DNA of 20,610 bases from a virus: positions 1 through 20,610 of the IMG/VR virus record IMGVR_UViG_3300032242_002619; one strand, written 5' to 3'. Shown one piece after another: positions 12,731-19,540 of this stretch (within the stretch, counting starts at the first letter, position 1; each line of letters begins with the position of its first letter). Both the position numbers and the translations under genes were made by a program. Under the pieces are notes generated by a model that did not search any database, was not told the DNA's origin, and saw nothing but the letters and a program-made list of their open reading frames with translations.

Positions 12731-12781
12731 CGCTTGTAAGTCGTTGATAGTTCGTTGAGGGTGCGCTTGTAAGTCCTTGAT
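12731..12781 (+). repeat. 18-bp direct repeat before iteron element
   Basis: CGCTTGTAAGTCGTTGAT (12731-12748) recurs with one change at 12764-12781, 33 bases apart. A lone CCCTGACTA unit like those of the adjacent element lies at 12706-12714. Confidence 0.6.
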
Positions 12782-12900
12782 TGTCACAGTAGTCATAGTA
12801 GTCACCCTTTATTCTTATTATTTTATTATTTTAAAAAAGAAAAAGATTTATCTTGGGGTAAAAGTGAAATAGACCCTGACTACTGTGACTACCCTGACAA
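12781..12900. repeat. 120-bp iteron element, copy 2 (possible origin)
   Basis: Left units are TTGTCACAG, TAGTCATAG and TAGTCACCC; a 66-base AT-rich core follows; the right units are inverted TTGTCAGGG, TAGTCACAG and TAGTCAGGG. Order, spacing and most core bases match the element at 3377-3497 in the same orientation. It lies just upstream of the first rightward promoter, 9.4 kb from copy 1. An origin, a regulator-binding site or a bidirectional terminator could each explain it. Confidence 0.7.
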
Positions 12901-12920
12901 TTTTTGGTTTATTTTTTGGA

Positions 12921-12953
12921 TTGGGACGGAAACAGCTATAATTTTGCATTAGT
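12921..12953 (+). promoter_or_regulatory. Phage-type promoter motif, copy 1
   Basis: TTGGGACGGAA, 11 bases, then TTTGCATTAGT, with the ATG of the first rightward gene six bases later. Two more copies have the same 22-base spacing between half starts. No Shine-Dalgarno lies between motif and ATG, so a leaderless or near-leaderless message is likely. Confidence 0.7.
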
Positions 12954-12959
12954 TAGATT

Positions 12960-13265
12960 ATGAGTAAATACGTATACCAAATCCAAGGTGCTCTAGAAAG
13001 CGAAGACGGCGTTCTTCGTGGCTTAAGGGTTATGGTTTGCGACCTCTATAACTTTGATTCTGTCGATGTGCCTATTGCTGTATTGGATAAAGAAACCCGC
13101 GCGTACCTCAAATACCGCCTAATGGTGACTGAAGCCATCAATATCCAGCAATTGCCCATCAGAATCCAAAACAACATACGAGCGCCGTTAGGGCGCTGGC
13201 TGGACCAATGGGTCCTTGATAATTTCCATGGCGATTCTAGCGAACGAAAAAGTATTAACCCTTGA
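12960..13265 (+). CDS. Hypothetical protein (101 aa), first gene of rightward arm
   Basis: The product begins MSKYVYQIQGALESEDGVLR and includes LRVMVCDLYNFDSVDVPIAV then helical sequence. Its place two genes before terL is where a small terminase subunit often lies, but I see no helix-turn-helix or other small-terminase feature and do not assign it. The start directly follows a phage-type promoter motif with no Shine-Dalgarno. Its end overlaps the intein-like gene by 38 bases in another frame. Confidence 0.72.
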   Translation: MSKYVYQIQGALESEDGVLRGLRVMVCDLYNFDSVDVPIAVLDKETRAYLKYRLMVTEAINIQQLPIRIQNNIRAPLGRWLDQWVLDNFHGDSSERKSINP

Positions 13266-14220
13266 TTATTGGAAGTATGCGCATACTTTGTCCGAAGGCG
13301 ATTACGTCTTTAACCGTGAAGGCAAGCTAGTACGCATCAAACTCATCCAAAAATACCGAGCCAATGAGTGCTATCAGGTTGTCTTTAACGACCACCTCAC
13401 TGTCTCTGGTGACAAAAACCTACACTTCCTGCTAGAAAACCCCAAGTACCGCAAACGCCTAAACGAATACAAAGGCAAGCGCCAGTTTTTGCGCCCGTTA
13501 AAAGATACTAAGCTAGAAGACTTACTGACTGCCAGCCTTAAAAACAATCATAACCGTTTGGCTTTCTCGGTTCCGTCTACAAAACCATTGGAACTACCGC
13601 ACCAAACGCTACCTGTCCCACCGTTTTTGTTTGGGTTTTGGTTTTTTAGTCGCCGCTCTACCAAAAAGTTAGCCGCGCCTCGTGGCAAATGGGGAGAAGT
13701 CGAACGCCAGTTCAAAGAACATGGATATCAGATTACCGTTGGCAAGAAGATTAACACCGGAGAGCGGGAGTTTTCGGTTTATCCATCAATTGAATCGCAA
13801 CTTATGCCAGATATTCCTTGGCAAATCCCAAACAACTATCTTTTGGGATCACATGAACAGCGCCTTGAGCTATTACGCGGAATCTTACACGCAAAAGCTA
13901 GGCAGTATTCCATAAAACGTGACCGGTTTCGGTTTACATCACAGCACCAACGCATTTTTAATCAAGTGCAGTTCCTTGTGGAATCATTAGGACACAAAAC
14001 AACTTGCACATTTGACGAAACCAAAGAATATTACACCGTATCATTCAAATCTAGGTTAAAATTACTAGATGAACAAGTATCTCCGCCACTAAAAGTACAT
14101 AACGATAGGCGATATATAAAACATATTGAACCCATGGGCGAACAGTTGTGCGTCCACATAGAAACTGAAGGAGCTGACAATAGCTTCTTGGTAGGAGCCG
14201 GTTTTATTTCATGTCTTTAA
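13228..14220 (+). CDS. Free-standing degenerate intein-like (Hint / LAGLIDADG) protein
   Basis: The 330-residue product aligns by eye with inteins of phage terminases. It opens with a Hint-like start (ANEKVLTLDYWKYAHTLSEG then DYVFNREGKLVRI), keeps a block-B-like SGDKNLHF, has a LAGLIDADG-block-like PPFLFGFWFF and a second NNYLLGSHEQRLELLRGILH, and ends in an intein-C-like LCVHIETEGADNSFLVGAGF. The key residues are gone: no Cys1, no acidic residue in either LAGLIDADG block, no terminal His-Asn (it ends FISCL). It overlaps terL by 10 bases. I use ATG 13228; a TTG at 13216 would add four residues. Splicing and cutting both look lost, yet the frame is intact. Confidence 0.72.
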   Translation: MAILANEKVLTLDYWKYAHTLSEGDYVFNREGKLVRIKLIQKYRANECYQVVFNDHLTVSGDKNLHFLLENPKYRKRLNEYKGKRQFLRPLKDTKLEDLLTASLKNNHNRLAFSVPSTKPLELPHQTLPVPPFLFGFWFFSRRSTKKLAAPRGKWGEVERQFKEHGYQITVGKKINTGEREFSVYPSIESQLMPDIPWQIPNNYLLGSHEQRLELLRGILHAKARQYSIKRDRFRFTSQHQRIFNQVQFLVESLGHKTTCTFDETKEYYTVSFKSRLKLLDEQVSPPLKVHNDRRYIKHIEPMGEQLCVHIETEGADNSFLVGAGFISCL

Positions 14221-15656
14221 CACCCAAACAAGAACTTACGCTAAAGAAGTTTGCGGAATCGCATAAGCATTGGCCTAAACCACAGCTTGATGCGGCTATC
14301 TGGCAGGTTAGATGGCACTTGCAAGCTTTAGATCACCAACGAGAACCAGAAGATGGAGAGTACGATACGTTTCTTATGCTTGCAGGCCGCGGCTCTGGTA
14401 AGACGCACACTGCTAGTCATTGGATTGGTATTCGCGCTTGGAAGTACAACCAGACCCGCTGGCTTGTCACCGCCCCAACCTCTAATGATATCCGTGCAAC
14501 TTGCTTCGAAGGAGACTCCGGTCTTCTTAATATCATACCCAAGAGCCTTATCCGAGATTACAACAAGTCCCTCTTTGAGATTACCCTCACAAACGGATCT
14601 CTTATTCAAGGTATCCCCGCCTCAGAGCCGGAACGATATCGTGGTAAACAATTCCATGGAGCTTGGTTTGACGAGTTGTGCGCCTTCGAGTATCTTGACG
14701 ATGCATACGATGGAGTACAGTTCACCCTCCGTCTGCGCGATCCTCGCATTGAGCGCGTCCAGCAAATCATTACCACAACCCCCAAACCAAAAGAACTTAT
14801 TGTCGACCTTGCCGAAGGAAAAATCGGCGGTGACGTCTACATGGTCAACGCGTCGTCATACGACAATCGGGCGAACCTCTCCGAGACATTTTTCAAACAG
14901 CTAGAAACTTACGACGGCACTGACATTGGTCGCCAAGAGATTTATGGTGAGATCCTTGACCCAGAACAAGCCGGTATCATCAAACGCAAACAGTTTCGTA
15001 TGTGGCCGGCAAACAAGCCAACCCCAGACCTTGAGTATGTTATTGCGTCATACGACCCAGCCACTTCAGAAAAAACTACCAACGACCCCACGGCTTGTAC
15101 AGTATGGGGTGTATTTGATACTCCTGATATTGGTGTAGGTATTATCCTCTTAGATGCTTGGGACGGCCACCTTGCCTACCCAGAGTTGCGCCGTAAAGTT
15201 ATCGACGATTACAAAGAGGTGGTCTATGGTGCAGACAATGACTTTGCCAAAGGTCGTAAAGCGGACATGGTGCTGATGGAAGATAAGTCTGCTGGTATTT
15301 CATTGATCCAAGAGTTGCAAGGATCAGGCATTGATGTGCGTGGTTACAACCCCGGTCGTGCCGATAAGGTGCAGCGTATCAACATTGTTGCGCCGCTAAT
15401 TGCCAAAGGTAAAGTCTGGATCCCAGAAGATGCTAAGATCAAAGGCGACTTTGCCGATTGGGCTAAACGGTTTCTCAGGCAAGTGTGTTCGTTCCCAGAA
15501 GGCGGTGGGCATGATGACTATGTAGACTCTTTATCACAAGCCTTGCGTGTTTTGCGCGATACTGGCTGGATTCAGCTCGACCCGTTACCTGCCCGCGATT
15601 ATTCGTATGCCGATGATGATTTCCGCAAAAGAACAGCAAATCCGTATGCCCAATAA
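14211..15656 (+). CDS. terL: Terminase large subunit (packaging ATPase and nuclease)
   Basis: The 481-residue protein drives DNA into the procapsid and cuts it. ATPase: Walker A AGRGSGKT (58-65), TAPTSNDIR (88-94), Walker B HGAWFDEL (149-156; D154, E155), and IITTTPKP (186-193) as coupling motif. RNase H-like nuclease: ASYDPA with D282, MEDKSAG with D358, and GGGHDDYVDSLSQAL with D435, D436 and D439. Length is normal and no intein interrupts it. The ATG overlaps the end of the intein-like gene; the nearest AGGAG is 13 bases upstream, so translation is probably coupled. Confidence 0.95.
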   Translation: MSLTPKQELTLKKFAESHKHWPKPQLDAAIWQVRWHLQALDHQREPEDGEYDTFLMLAGRGSGKTHTASHWIGIRAWKYNQTRWLVTAPTSNDIRATCFEGDSGLLNIIPKSLIRDYNKSLFEITLTNGSLIQGIPASEPERYRGKQFHGAWFDELCAFEYLDDAYDGVQFTLRLRDPRIERVQQIITTTPKPKELIVDLAEGKIGGDVYMVNASSYDNRANLSETFFKQLETYDGTDIGRQEIYGEILDPEQAGIIKRKQFRMWPANKPTPDLEYVIASYDPATSEKTTNDPTACTVWGVFDTPDIGVGIILLDAWDGHLAYPELRRKVIDDYKEVVYGADNDFAKGRKADMVLMEDKSAGISLIQELQGSGIDVRGYNPGRADKVQRINIVAPLIAKGKVWIPEDAKIKGDFADWAKRFLRQVCSFPEGGGHDDYVDSLSQALRVLRDTGWIQLDPLPARDYSYADDDFRKRTANPYAQ

Positions 15657-15661
15657 TGCGG

Positions 15662-15695
15662 TTGGGGCGGAAACCCCCGTTTATTTGCATTAGTA
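15662..15695 (+). promoter_or_regulatory. Phage-type promoter motif, copy 2
   Basis: TTGGGGCGGAA, 11 bases, TTTGCATTAGTA, in the gap between terL and the portal gene. The GGGG and CCCC around CGGAAA could also pair as a hairpin, so a terminator for terL messages may overlap it. The portal ATG is 38 bases downstream, leaving a real leader here. Confidence 0.7.
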
Positions 15696-15732
15696 TTAAT
15701 AGGAACAATTTCCACCAAATTTTATAGAACTT

Positions 15733-18609
15733 ATGGCAAATCCACAGTTACCCATCTCGCAAGGCGGCAATCTTCCCGGTTTAAACCGTGACGATGATAT
15801 TAAAGATGACGCCGAGCAAGAAGCGCAAAAAGAGCAGTTCGAGCAAGCACTGGGTTTAGATTCAGACGAAGTAGACCAAGAAGTTATCGAATTAGATGAC
15901 GGGTCGGTTGTCGTTAACTTTGTGCCAAAAGAAGGCCCACAAAAGAATCCTGAGTTCTATGCCAACTTGGCAGAAGAGCTTGATGAAGACGTCTTGCTCA
16001 AACTGGCATATGAGTATCTTGACTACATTGACGTAGACAAAGAAGCCCGTAAGCAACGCGACAAACAATACGAAGAAGGTTTGCGTCGTACTGGTCTAGG
16101 TAAAGACGCGCCCGGTGGTGCTGTGTTTGACGGCGCATCTAAAGTGGTGCACCCTGTCATGGCAGAAGCTTGCGTTGACTTTGCGGCATCATCATCCAAA
16201 GAATTGCTACCCCCTGAAGGTTTGGTCAAGACCAACATTAAGGGTAATGCTGACTTATTAAAACAAAAAACTGCAGAACGTAAAGCGGAGTTCCTTAACT
16301 GGCAACTTACGGAGCAAGTCCAAGAATACCGTGACGAGATGGAGCAGTTGCTCACTCAGTTACCCCTTGGTGGTTCACAGTTTCTTAAATGGCGTTTTGA
16401 TGAAGAACAAATGCGTCCTACTTGCGAGTGGGTGCCAATTGACAACATCATCCTGCCATACTCCTCTACCAATTTCTACACATCGCAACGCGTTACCGAA
16501 GTACAAGATATCACTGAAGACATTTATCTTCAGCGTATCGAGCAAGGTATTTACAAAGACATCGAGTCATTCACGACATCTGATGCACCGTTAACTGATC
16601 AGACTCGTTCTGAGGAAGCCAATAACAAAATCGAAGGCAAAGAAATGCCATCGAAAAATATTGACAACCTACGCAGAATTTACGAAATCACTTGCTTTAT
16701 ACGTTTAGAGTCAGATCCCGAAACAGAAGGACGTCGCGCACCTTACATCCTCACTATTGATGAGACAACAAGCGAAGTATTATCACTGCGCAGAAACTGG
16801 GAATGCAATGACGAAAAGCTCACGAAATTGGATTGGTATGTTGAATTCAAATTCATTCCTTGGCGTGGTGCTTACGCTATTGGTCTCCCCCATCTTATTG
16901 GCGGTTTGTCTGCTGCTCTCACTGGCGCTCTACGCGCTTTGCTTGACGCTGCTCATATCAACAACTCTCAGACATTACTTAAACTCAAAACTGGACGCGT
17001 GTCTGGACAGTCTGATAGGATTGAACCCACCCAAGTAGTAGAGGTAGAATCTGGTCCGGGTGTTGATGACATCCGTAAGATTGCAATGGCTATGCCGTTT
17101 AATCCACCATCTTCTGTTCTCATGGAATTGTTGGGTTGGTTAACGACTGCAGCTAAAGGCGTTGTCTCTACTTCTGAAGAAAAGATTGGCGAAGCTAACA
17201 ACAACATGCCTGTTGGTACAGCCCAAGCGTTGATTGAACAGGGCGCCAAAGTATTCTCTAGCATTCACGCACGTTTACATCGTAGCCAAGCTAAGTCTCT
17301 TGCTATCGTATCTCGTATCAACCATTGGTACTTGTCTGAGATGGACAACGAGTCTGGTACTGAGATTGAGGTTCGTGACTTTGCCGAAAACAATGACGTA
17401 CGTCCAGTATCTGATCCAAACATTTTCTCTGAGACACAACGTTTAGCTCAGACACAAGCAATCTTACAGTTAGCCACACAAGCTAACCAAATGCAACCCG
17501 GCACGTTTGATATGAGAGCGGTTTACAACCGCATTTTGCAGCAAATGAAAGTGCCAGAGATTGAAGAGATTATGCCTAATCCGCAAGGCGCGGCAGAATC
17601 CAACCCAGCGTTGGAAAACGTGGCGATGACTATGGGTCGTCCAGCTGCAGCCTACCCAGATCAAGATCATATTGCACATATCAAGGTACACCTTGAGTAT
17701 GCAAACAATCCTGCCTATGGCGGCAATCCTGTTATTGGACCTGCTTTTGCTCCCCATGCCCTTGATCATATCAAGCAGCATTTAACCTTACACTACTTAC
17801 AGTCTATGCGCTCTTATGTGGCGCAGGCATCTGGTGGACGCGATGTATTAGAGTTGCACACCGAGAAGCCATTAGACCTTGAGGCACAACAAGCGTTGGC
17901 ACTGGCATCACAATTGGTAGACGAAGACTCCAAGCGCATGATGACGCCGTATGTACAGCAGATTGCACAGTTGGCACAAAAAGTATCACAGATGCAACAG
18001 AACCAACAGCAAAATCAACTCATGTCTGATCCTACTGCTGCGGCAATTGTTAAGACTCAAATGGCTGAAACTCAGCGTAAAACACAAGAGTTCCAAAACA
18101 AGATGCAACTTGATGTACAAAAAGCGCAACAAGAGTATCAAGTTAAAGTTGCTGAGTTACAACAACAAGTTCAAGAGTTACAAGCTAAGTACAGCACTCA
18201 AACCAATATCGACAATCAGCGTAATGCTACCGATATCGCGATGGCAAACATTAACAACGCAGCCAAAGAGCGTATTGCAATGATTACCGCTGGTGCTCAG
18301 ATGGATCAGATGCAAGCTCAGTTAGAAGCTGAACAAGACGCATCTGCTAGAGAAGCCATCATCGCAGCCGAACAAGATATTCGCACTCATGGTTTAGCTG
18401 TTCAGCAACAAGCGTTTGAGCAACAAGCCGCTCAAGTCCAACAAGCCATTGAAGCACAAAACAAAATGGCTCAAGGACAACAACAACTGCAGCAAGACAT
18501 GCAGCAGCATCAACAACAATTAGCGCAAGCTGATCAGCAGCACCAGCAACAATTGCAACAAGCACAGCAGCAACAAGAAGTACAACAACCACCCACTGAG
18601 GAACAATAA
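15733..18609 (+). CDS. Portal protein, large P22-like with Q-rich tail
   Basis: The 958-residue protein should form the head vertex ring through which DNA passes. The core (about 80-640) carries portal-like features: WQLTEQVQEYRDEMEQLLTQ (about 189-208), LGGSQFLKWRFDEE, CEWVPIDNIILPYSSTNFYT, and a long helix-rich clip/stem region with GVVSTSEEKIGEANNNMPVG. From about 740 it becomes helical and then nearly all glutamine (QQQHQQQLQQAQQQQ), comparable to the helical barrel of P22 portal but far longer. The N-terminus has VIELDDGSVVVNF (51-63), echoed in the scaffold-like protein. No Shine-Dalgarno is obvious; the stop forms TAATG with the next gene. Confidence 0.9.
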   Translation: MANPQLPISQGGNLPGLNRDDDIKDDAEQEAQKEQFEQALGLDSDEVDQEVIELDDGSVVVNFVPKEGPQKNPEFYANLAEELDEDVLLKLAYEYLDYIDVDKEARKQRDKQYEEGLRRTGLGKDAPGGAVFDGASKVVHPVMAEACVDFAASSSKELLPPEGLVKTNIKGNADLLKQKTAERKAEFLNWQLTEQVQEYRDEMEQLLTQLPLGGSQFLKWRFDEEQMRPTCEWVPIDNIILPYSSTNFYTSQRVTEVQDITEDIYLQRIEQGIYKDIESFTTSDAPLTDQTRSEEANNKIEGKEMPSKNIDNLRRIYEITCFIRLESDPETEGRRAPYILTIDETTSEVLSLRRNWECNDEKLTKLDWYVEFKFIPWRGAYAIGLPHLIGGLSAALTGALRALLDAAHINNSQTLLKLKTGRVSGQSDRIEPTQVVEVESGPGVDDIRKIAMAMPFNPPSSVLMELLGWLTTAAKGVVSTSEEKIGEANNNMPVGTAQALIEQGAKVFSSIHARLHRSQAKSLAIVSRINHWYLSEMDNESGTEIEVRDFAENNDVRPVSDPNIFSETQRLAQTQAILQLATQANQMQPGTFDMRAVYNRILQQMKVPEIEEIMPNPQGAAESNPALENVAMTMGRPAAAYPDQDHIAHIKVHLEYANNPAYGGNPVIGPAFAPHALDHIKQHLTLHYLQSMRSYVAQASGGRDVLELHTEKPLDLEAQQALALASQLVDEDSKRMMTPYVQQIAQLAQKVSQMQQNQQQNQLMSDPTAAAIVKTQMAETQRKTQEFQNKMQLDVQKAQQEYQVKVAELQQQVQELQAKYSTQTNIDNQRNATDIAMANINNAAKERIAMITAGAQMDQMQAQLEAEQDASAREAIIAAEQDIRTHGLAVQQQAFEQQAAQVQQAIEAQNKMAQGQQQLQQDMQQHQQQLAQADQQHQQQLQQAQQQQEVQQPPTEEQ

Positions 18610-18824
18610 TGGCAAAAGATGAATTAGGTTTTCGTCAAACCTACAAACAAATGGGCAAGCAAAGCTCTGGCGGCGGTCCTGATGCTAAGTTAGATCAAGG
18701 CGACTCAGGTTCACATCGTGACAATAATTGGAAGATTGGCGCAGCGCAAGCTAAGATGGCTAAACCTTCTAAAGTTGGCCCAGATAAGAACCTAAACGAA
18801 ATCGGCGGCGGAAACTTTTATTAA
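18609..18824 (+). CDS. Small glycine- and lysine-rich protein (71 aa)
   Basis: The product reads MAKDELGFRQTYKQMGKQSS then GGGPDAKLDQGDSGSHRDNN: low-complexity, polar, probably disordered. The ATG overlaps the portal stop, so it is likely made with portal and may be a small head protein. Not recognised. Confidence 0.7.
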   Translation: MAKDELGFRQTYKQMGKQSSGGGPDAKLDQGDSGSHRDNNWKIGAAQAKMAKPSKVGPDKNLNEIGGGNFY

Positions 18825-18827
18825 TAT

Positions 18828-18860
18828 TTGGGGCGGAATGCTCCAAATGTTTGCATTAGT
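18828..18860 (+). promoter_or_regulatory. Phage-type promoter motif, copy 3
   Basis: TTGGGGCGGAA, 11 bases, TTTGCATTAGT, with an ATG six bases later, the same distance as in copy 1. TTTGGGG and CTCCAAA can pair around it with one G-T, so a hairpin is possible here too. Confidence 0.7.
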
Positions 18861-18866
18861 AAGAAT

Positions 18867-19061
18867 ATGAAGGACATACTAAGCGAAATTCTGGATAGAA
18901 TTAAAATCGCAGAAAAAGAAATGACGGAGGCAATAGCTTCCGCCGTTAATGTACATAGCTTTGATGCTTATCAAAGACTTGTAGGTAAACGAGAGGGTTT
19001 GTCCGATGCTCTTTCGATTATTGATAACATACTATCAGAGGACGACGAAGAAGATCTGTAA
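18867..19061 (+). CDS. Small helical protein (64 aa)
   Basis: The product begins MKDILSEILDRIKIAEKEMT and has HSFDAYQRLVGKREGLSDAL then a D/E-rich tail. The YQRLVGKREGL middle matches a recurring pattern in small phage head-module proteins, from memory. ATG 18867 is chosen because the motif upstream is a promoter; an in-frame TTG at 18828 would translate that motif. No Shine-Dalgarno, so probably leaderless. Confidence 0.72.
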   Translation: MKDILSEILDRIKIAEKEMTEAIASAVNVHSFDAYQRLVGKREGLSDALSIIDNILSEDDEEDL

Positions 19062-19081
19062 AGATCGCAGGAGGCAGCCGA

Positions 19082-19525
19082 ATGGCGGCATTTGATTTAA
19101 ACCAAAAAGACGAACCAGATTTACGCACGGAATTAGAGTGTTTTCCTGAAGTAGATCCCGGAGTCGATGTAGCTGGAGATCGAGTATTGGTGCAGTTACG
19201 CCGAGAAAAGACCACTAGCAAAGGCGGAATCATCCTAGTTGATGAAACCAAACAAACCTTACGTTTTAACGAGACTGTAGCTAAAGTAATCCAGATTGGA
19301 CCACTTGCATATAAGTCACCCGATACCTTAGAGCCTTGGATTGAAGGCCCATGGTGCAAAGTTGGTGATTTGGTAAGAACAATCAAATACGGCGGTGATC
19401 GTTTTGTTATTAATCCTAATGATGATGGCGCCCCAGTGGTGTTTATTACTCTTCAGGCACGTGAAATTATCTCTCGTATTCGTAGTTTTGAGTATGCGCA
19501 GAAGATGAAAGCGTTTGTAGATTAA
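19082..19525 (+). CDS. GroES-like co-chaperonin (Cpn10 family)
   Basis: The 147-residue product has the Cpn10 core: VAGDRVLVQLRREKTTSKGG (30-49), IILVDETKQT in place of the mobile-loop/strand region, TVAKVIQIGPLA (64-75), and KVGDLVRTIKYGGDRF (92-107). A phage version would pair with host GroEL to fold capsid or other late proteins, as gp31 does in T4. It is longer than bacterial GroES (about 97) by an N-terminal arm and a C-terminal helix. AGGAGG lies seven bases before the ATG, the best ribosome-binding site in the late arm. Confidence 0.8.
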   Translation: MAAFDLNQKDEPDLRTELECFPEVDPGVDVAGDRVLVQLRREKTTSKGGIILVDETKQTLRFNETVAKVIQIGPLAYKSPDTLEPWIEGPWCKVGDLVRTIKYGGDRFVINPNDDGAPVVFITLQAREIISRIRSFEYAQKMKAFVD

Positions 19526-19540
19526 TTTTGAAAGAAAATT

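Larger units (their letters stand above)
12092..12959. other. Divergent control region, gene-free
   Basis: This 868-base spacer separates the leftward and rightward arms. From left to right it holds a leftward promoter candidate, a palindromic operator block, a GC-rich stretch dense in perfect palindromes (12368-12544), a run with TTTTTTTTT in an imperfect hairpin (12651-12681), an 18-base direct repeat, a 120-bp iteron element and a rightward phage-type promoter. A rightward frame at 12303-12515 is open but has no ribosome-binding site and consists of the repeats, so I do not call it. Confidence 0.75.

Noticed and set aside
3377-12900. Composite transposon bounded by the twin elements
   Set aside because: No transposase between them and no target duplications; each copy is instead placed next to a promoter-like motif.
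12932-12953. Sigma-54 promoter suggested by TTTGCA (-12-like)
   Set aside because: No TGGCAC-like -24 element at the required distance in any of the copies; the conserved upstream half is 22 bases away instead.
13228-14220. Active, splicing intein
   Set aside because: Not inside a host protein frame, and Cys1 and the terminal His-Asn are missing.
14353-14904. 183-codon frame inside terL
   Set aside because: Another-frame shadow of terL, whose motifs are complete and in order.
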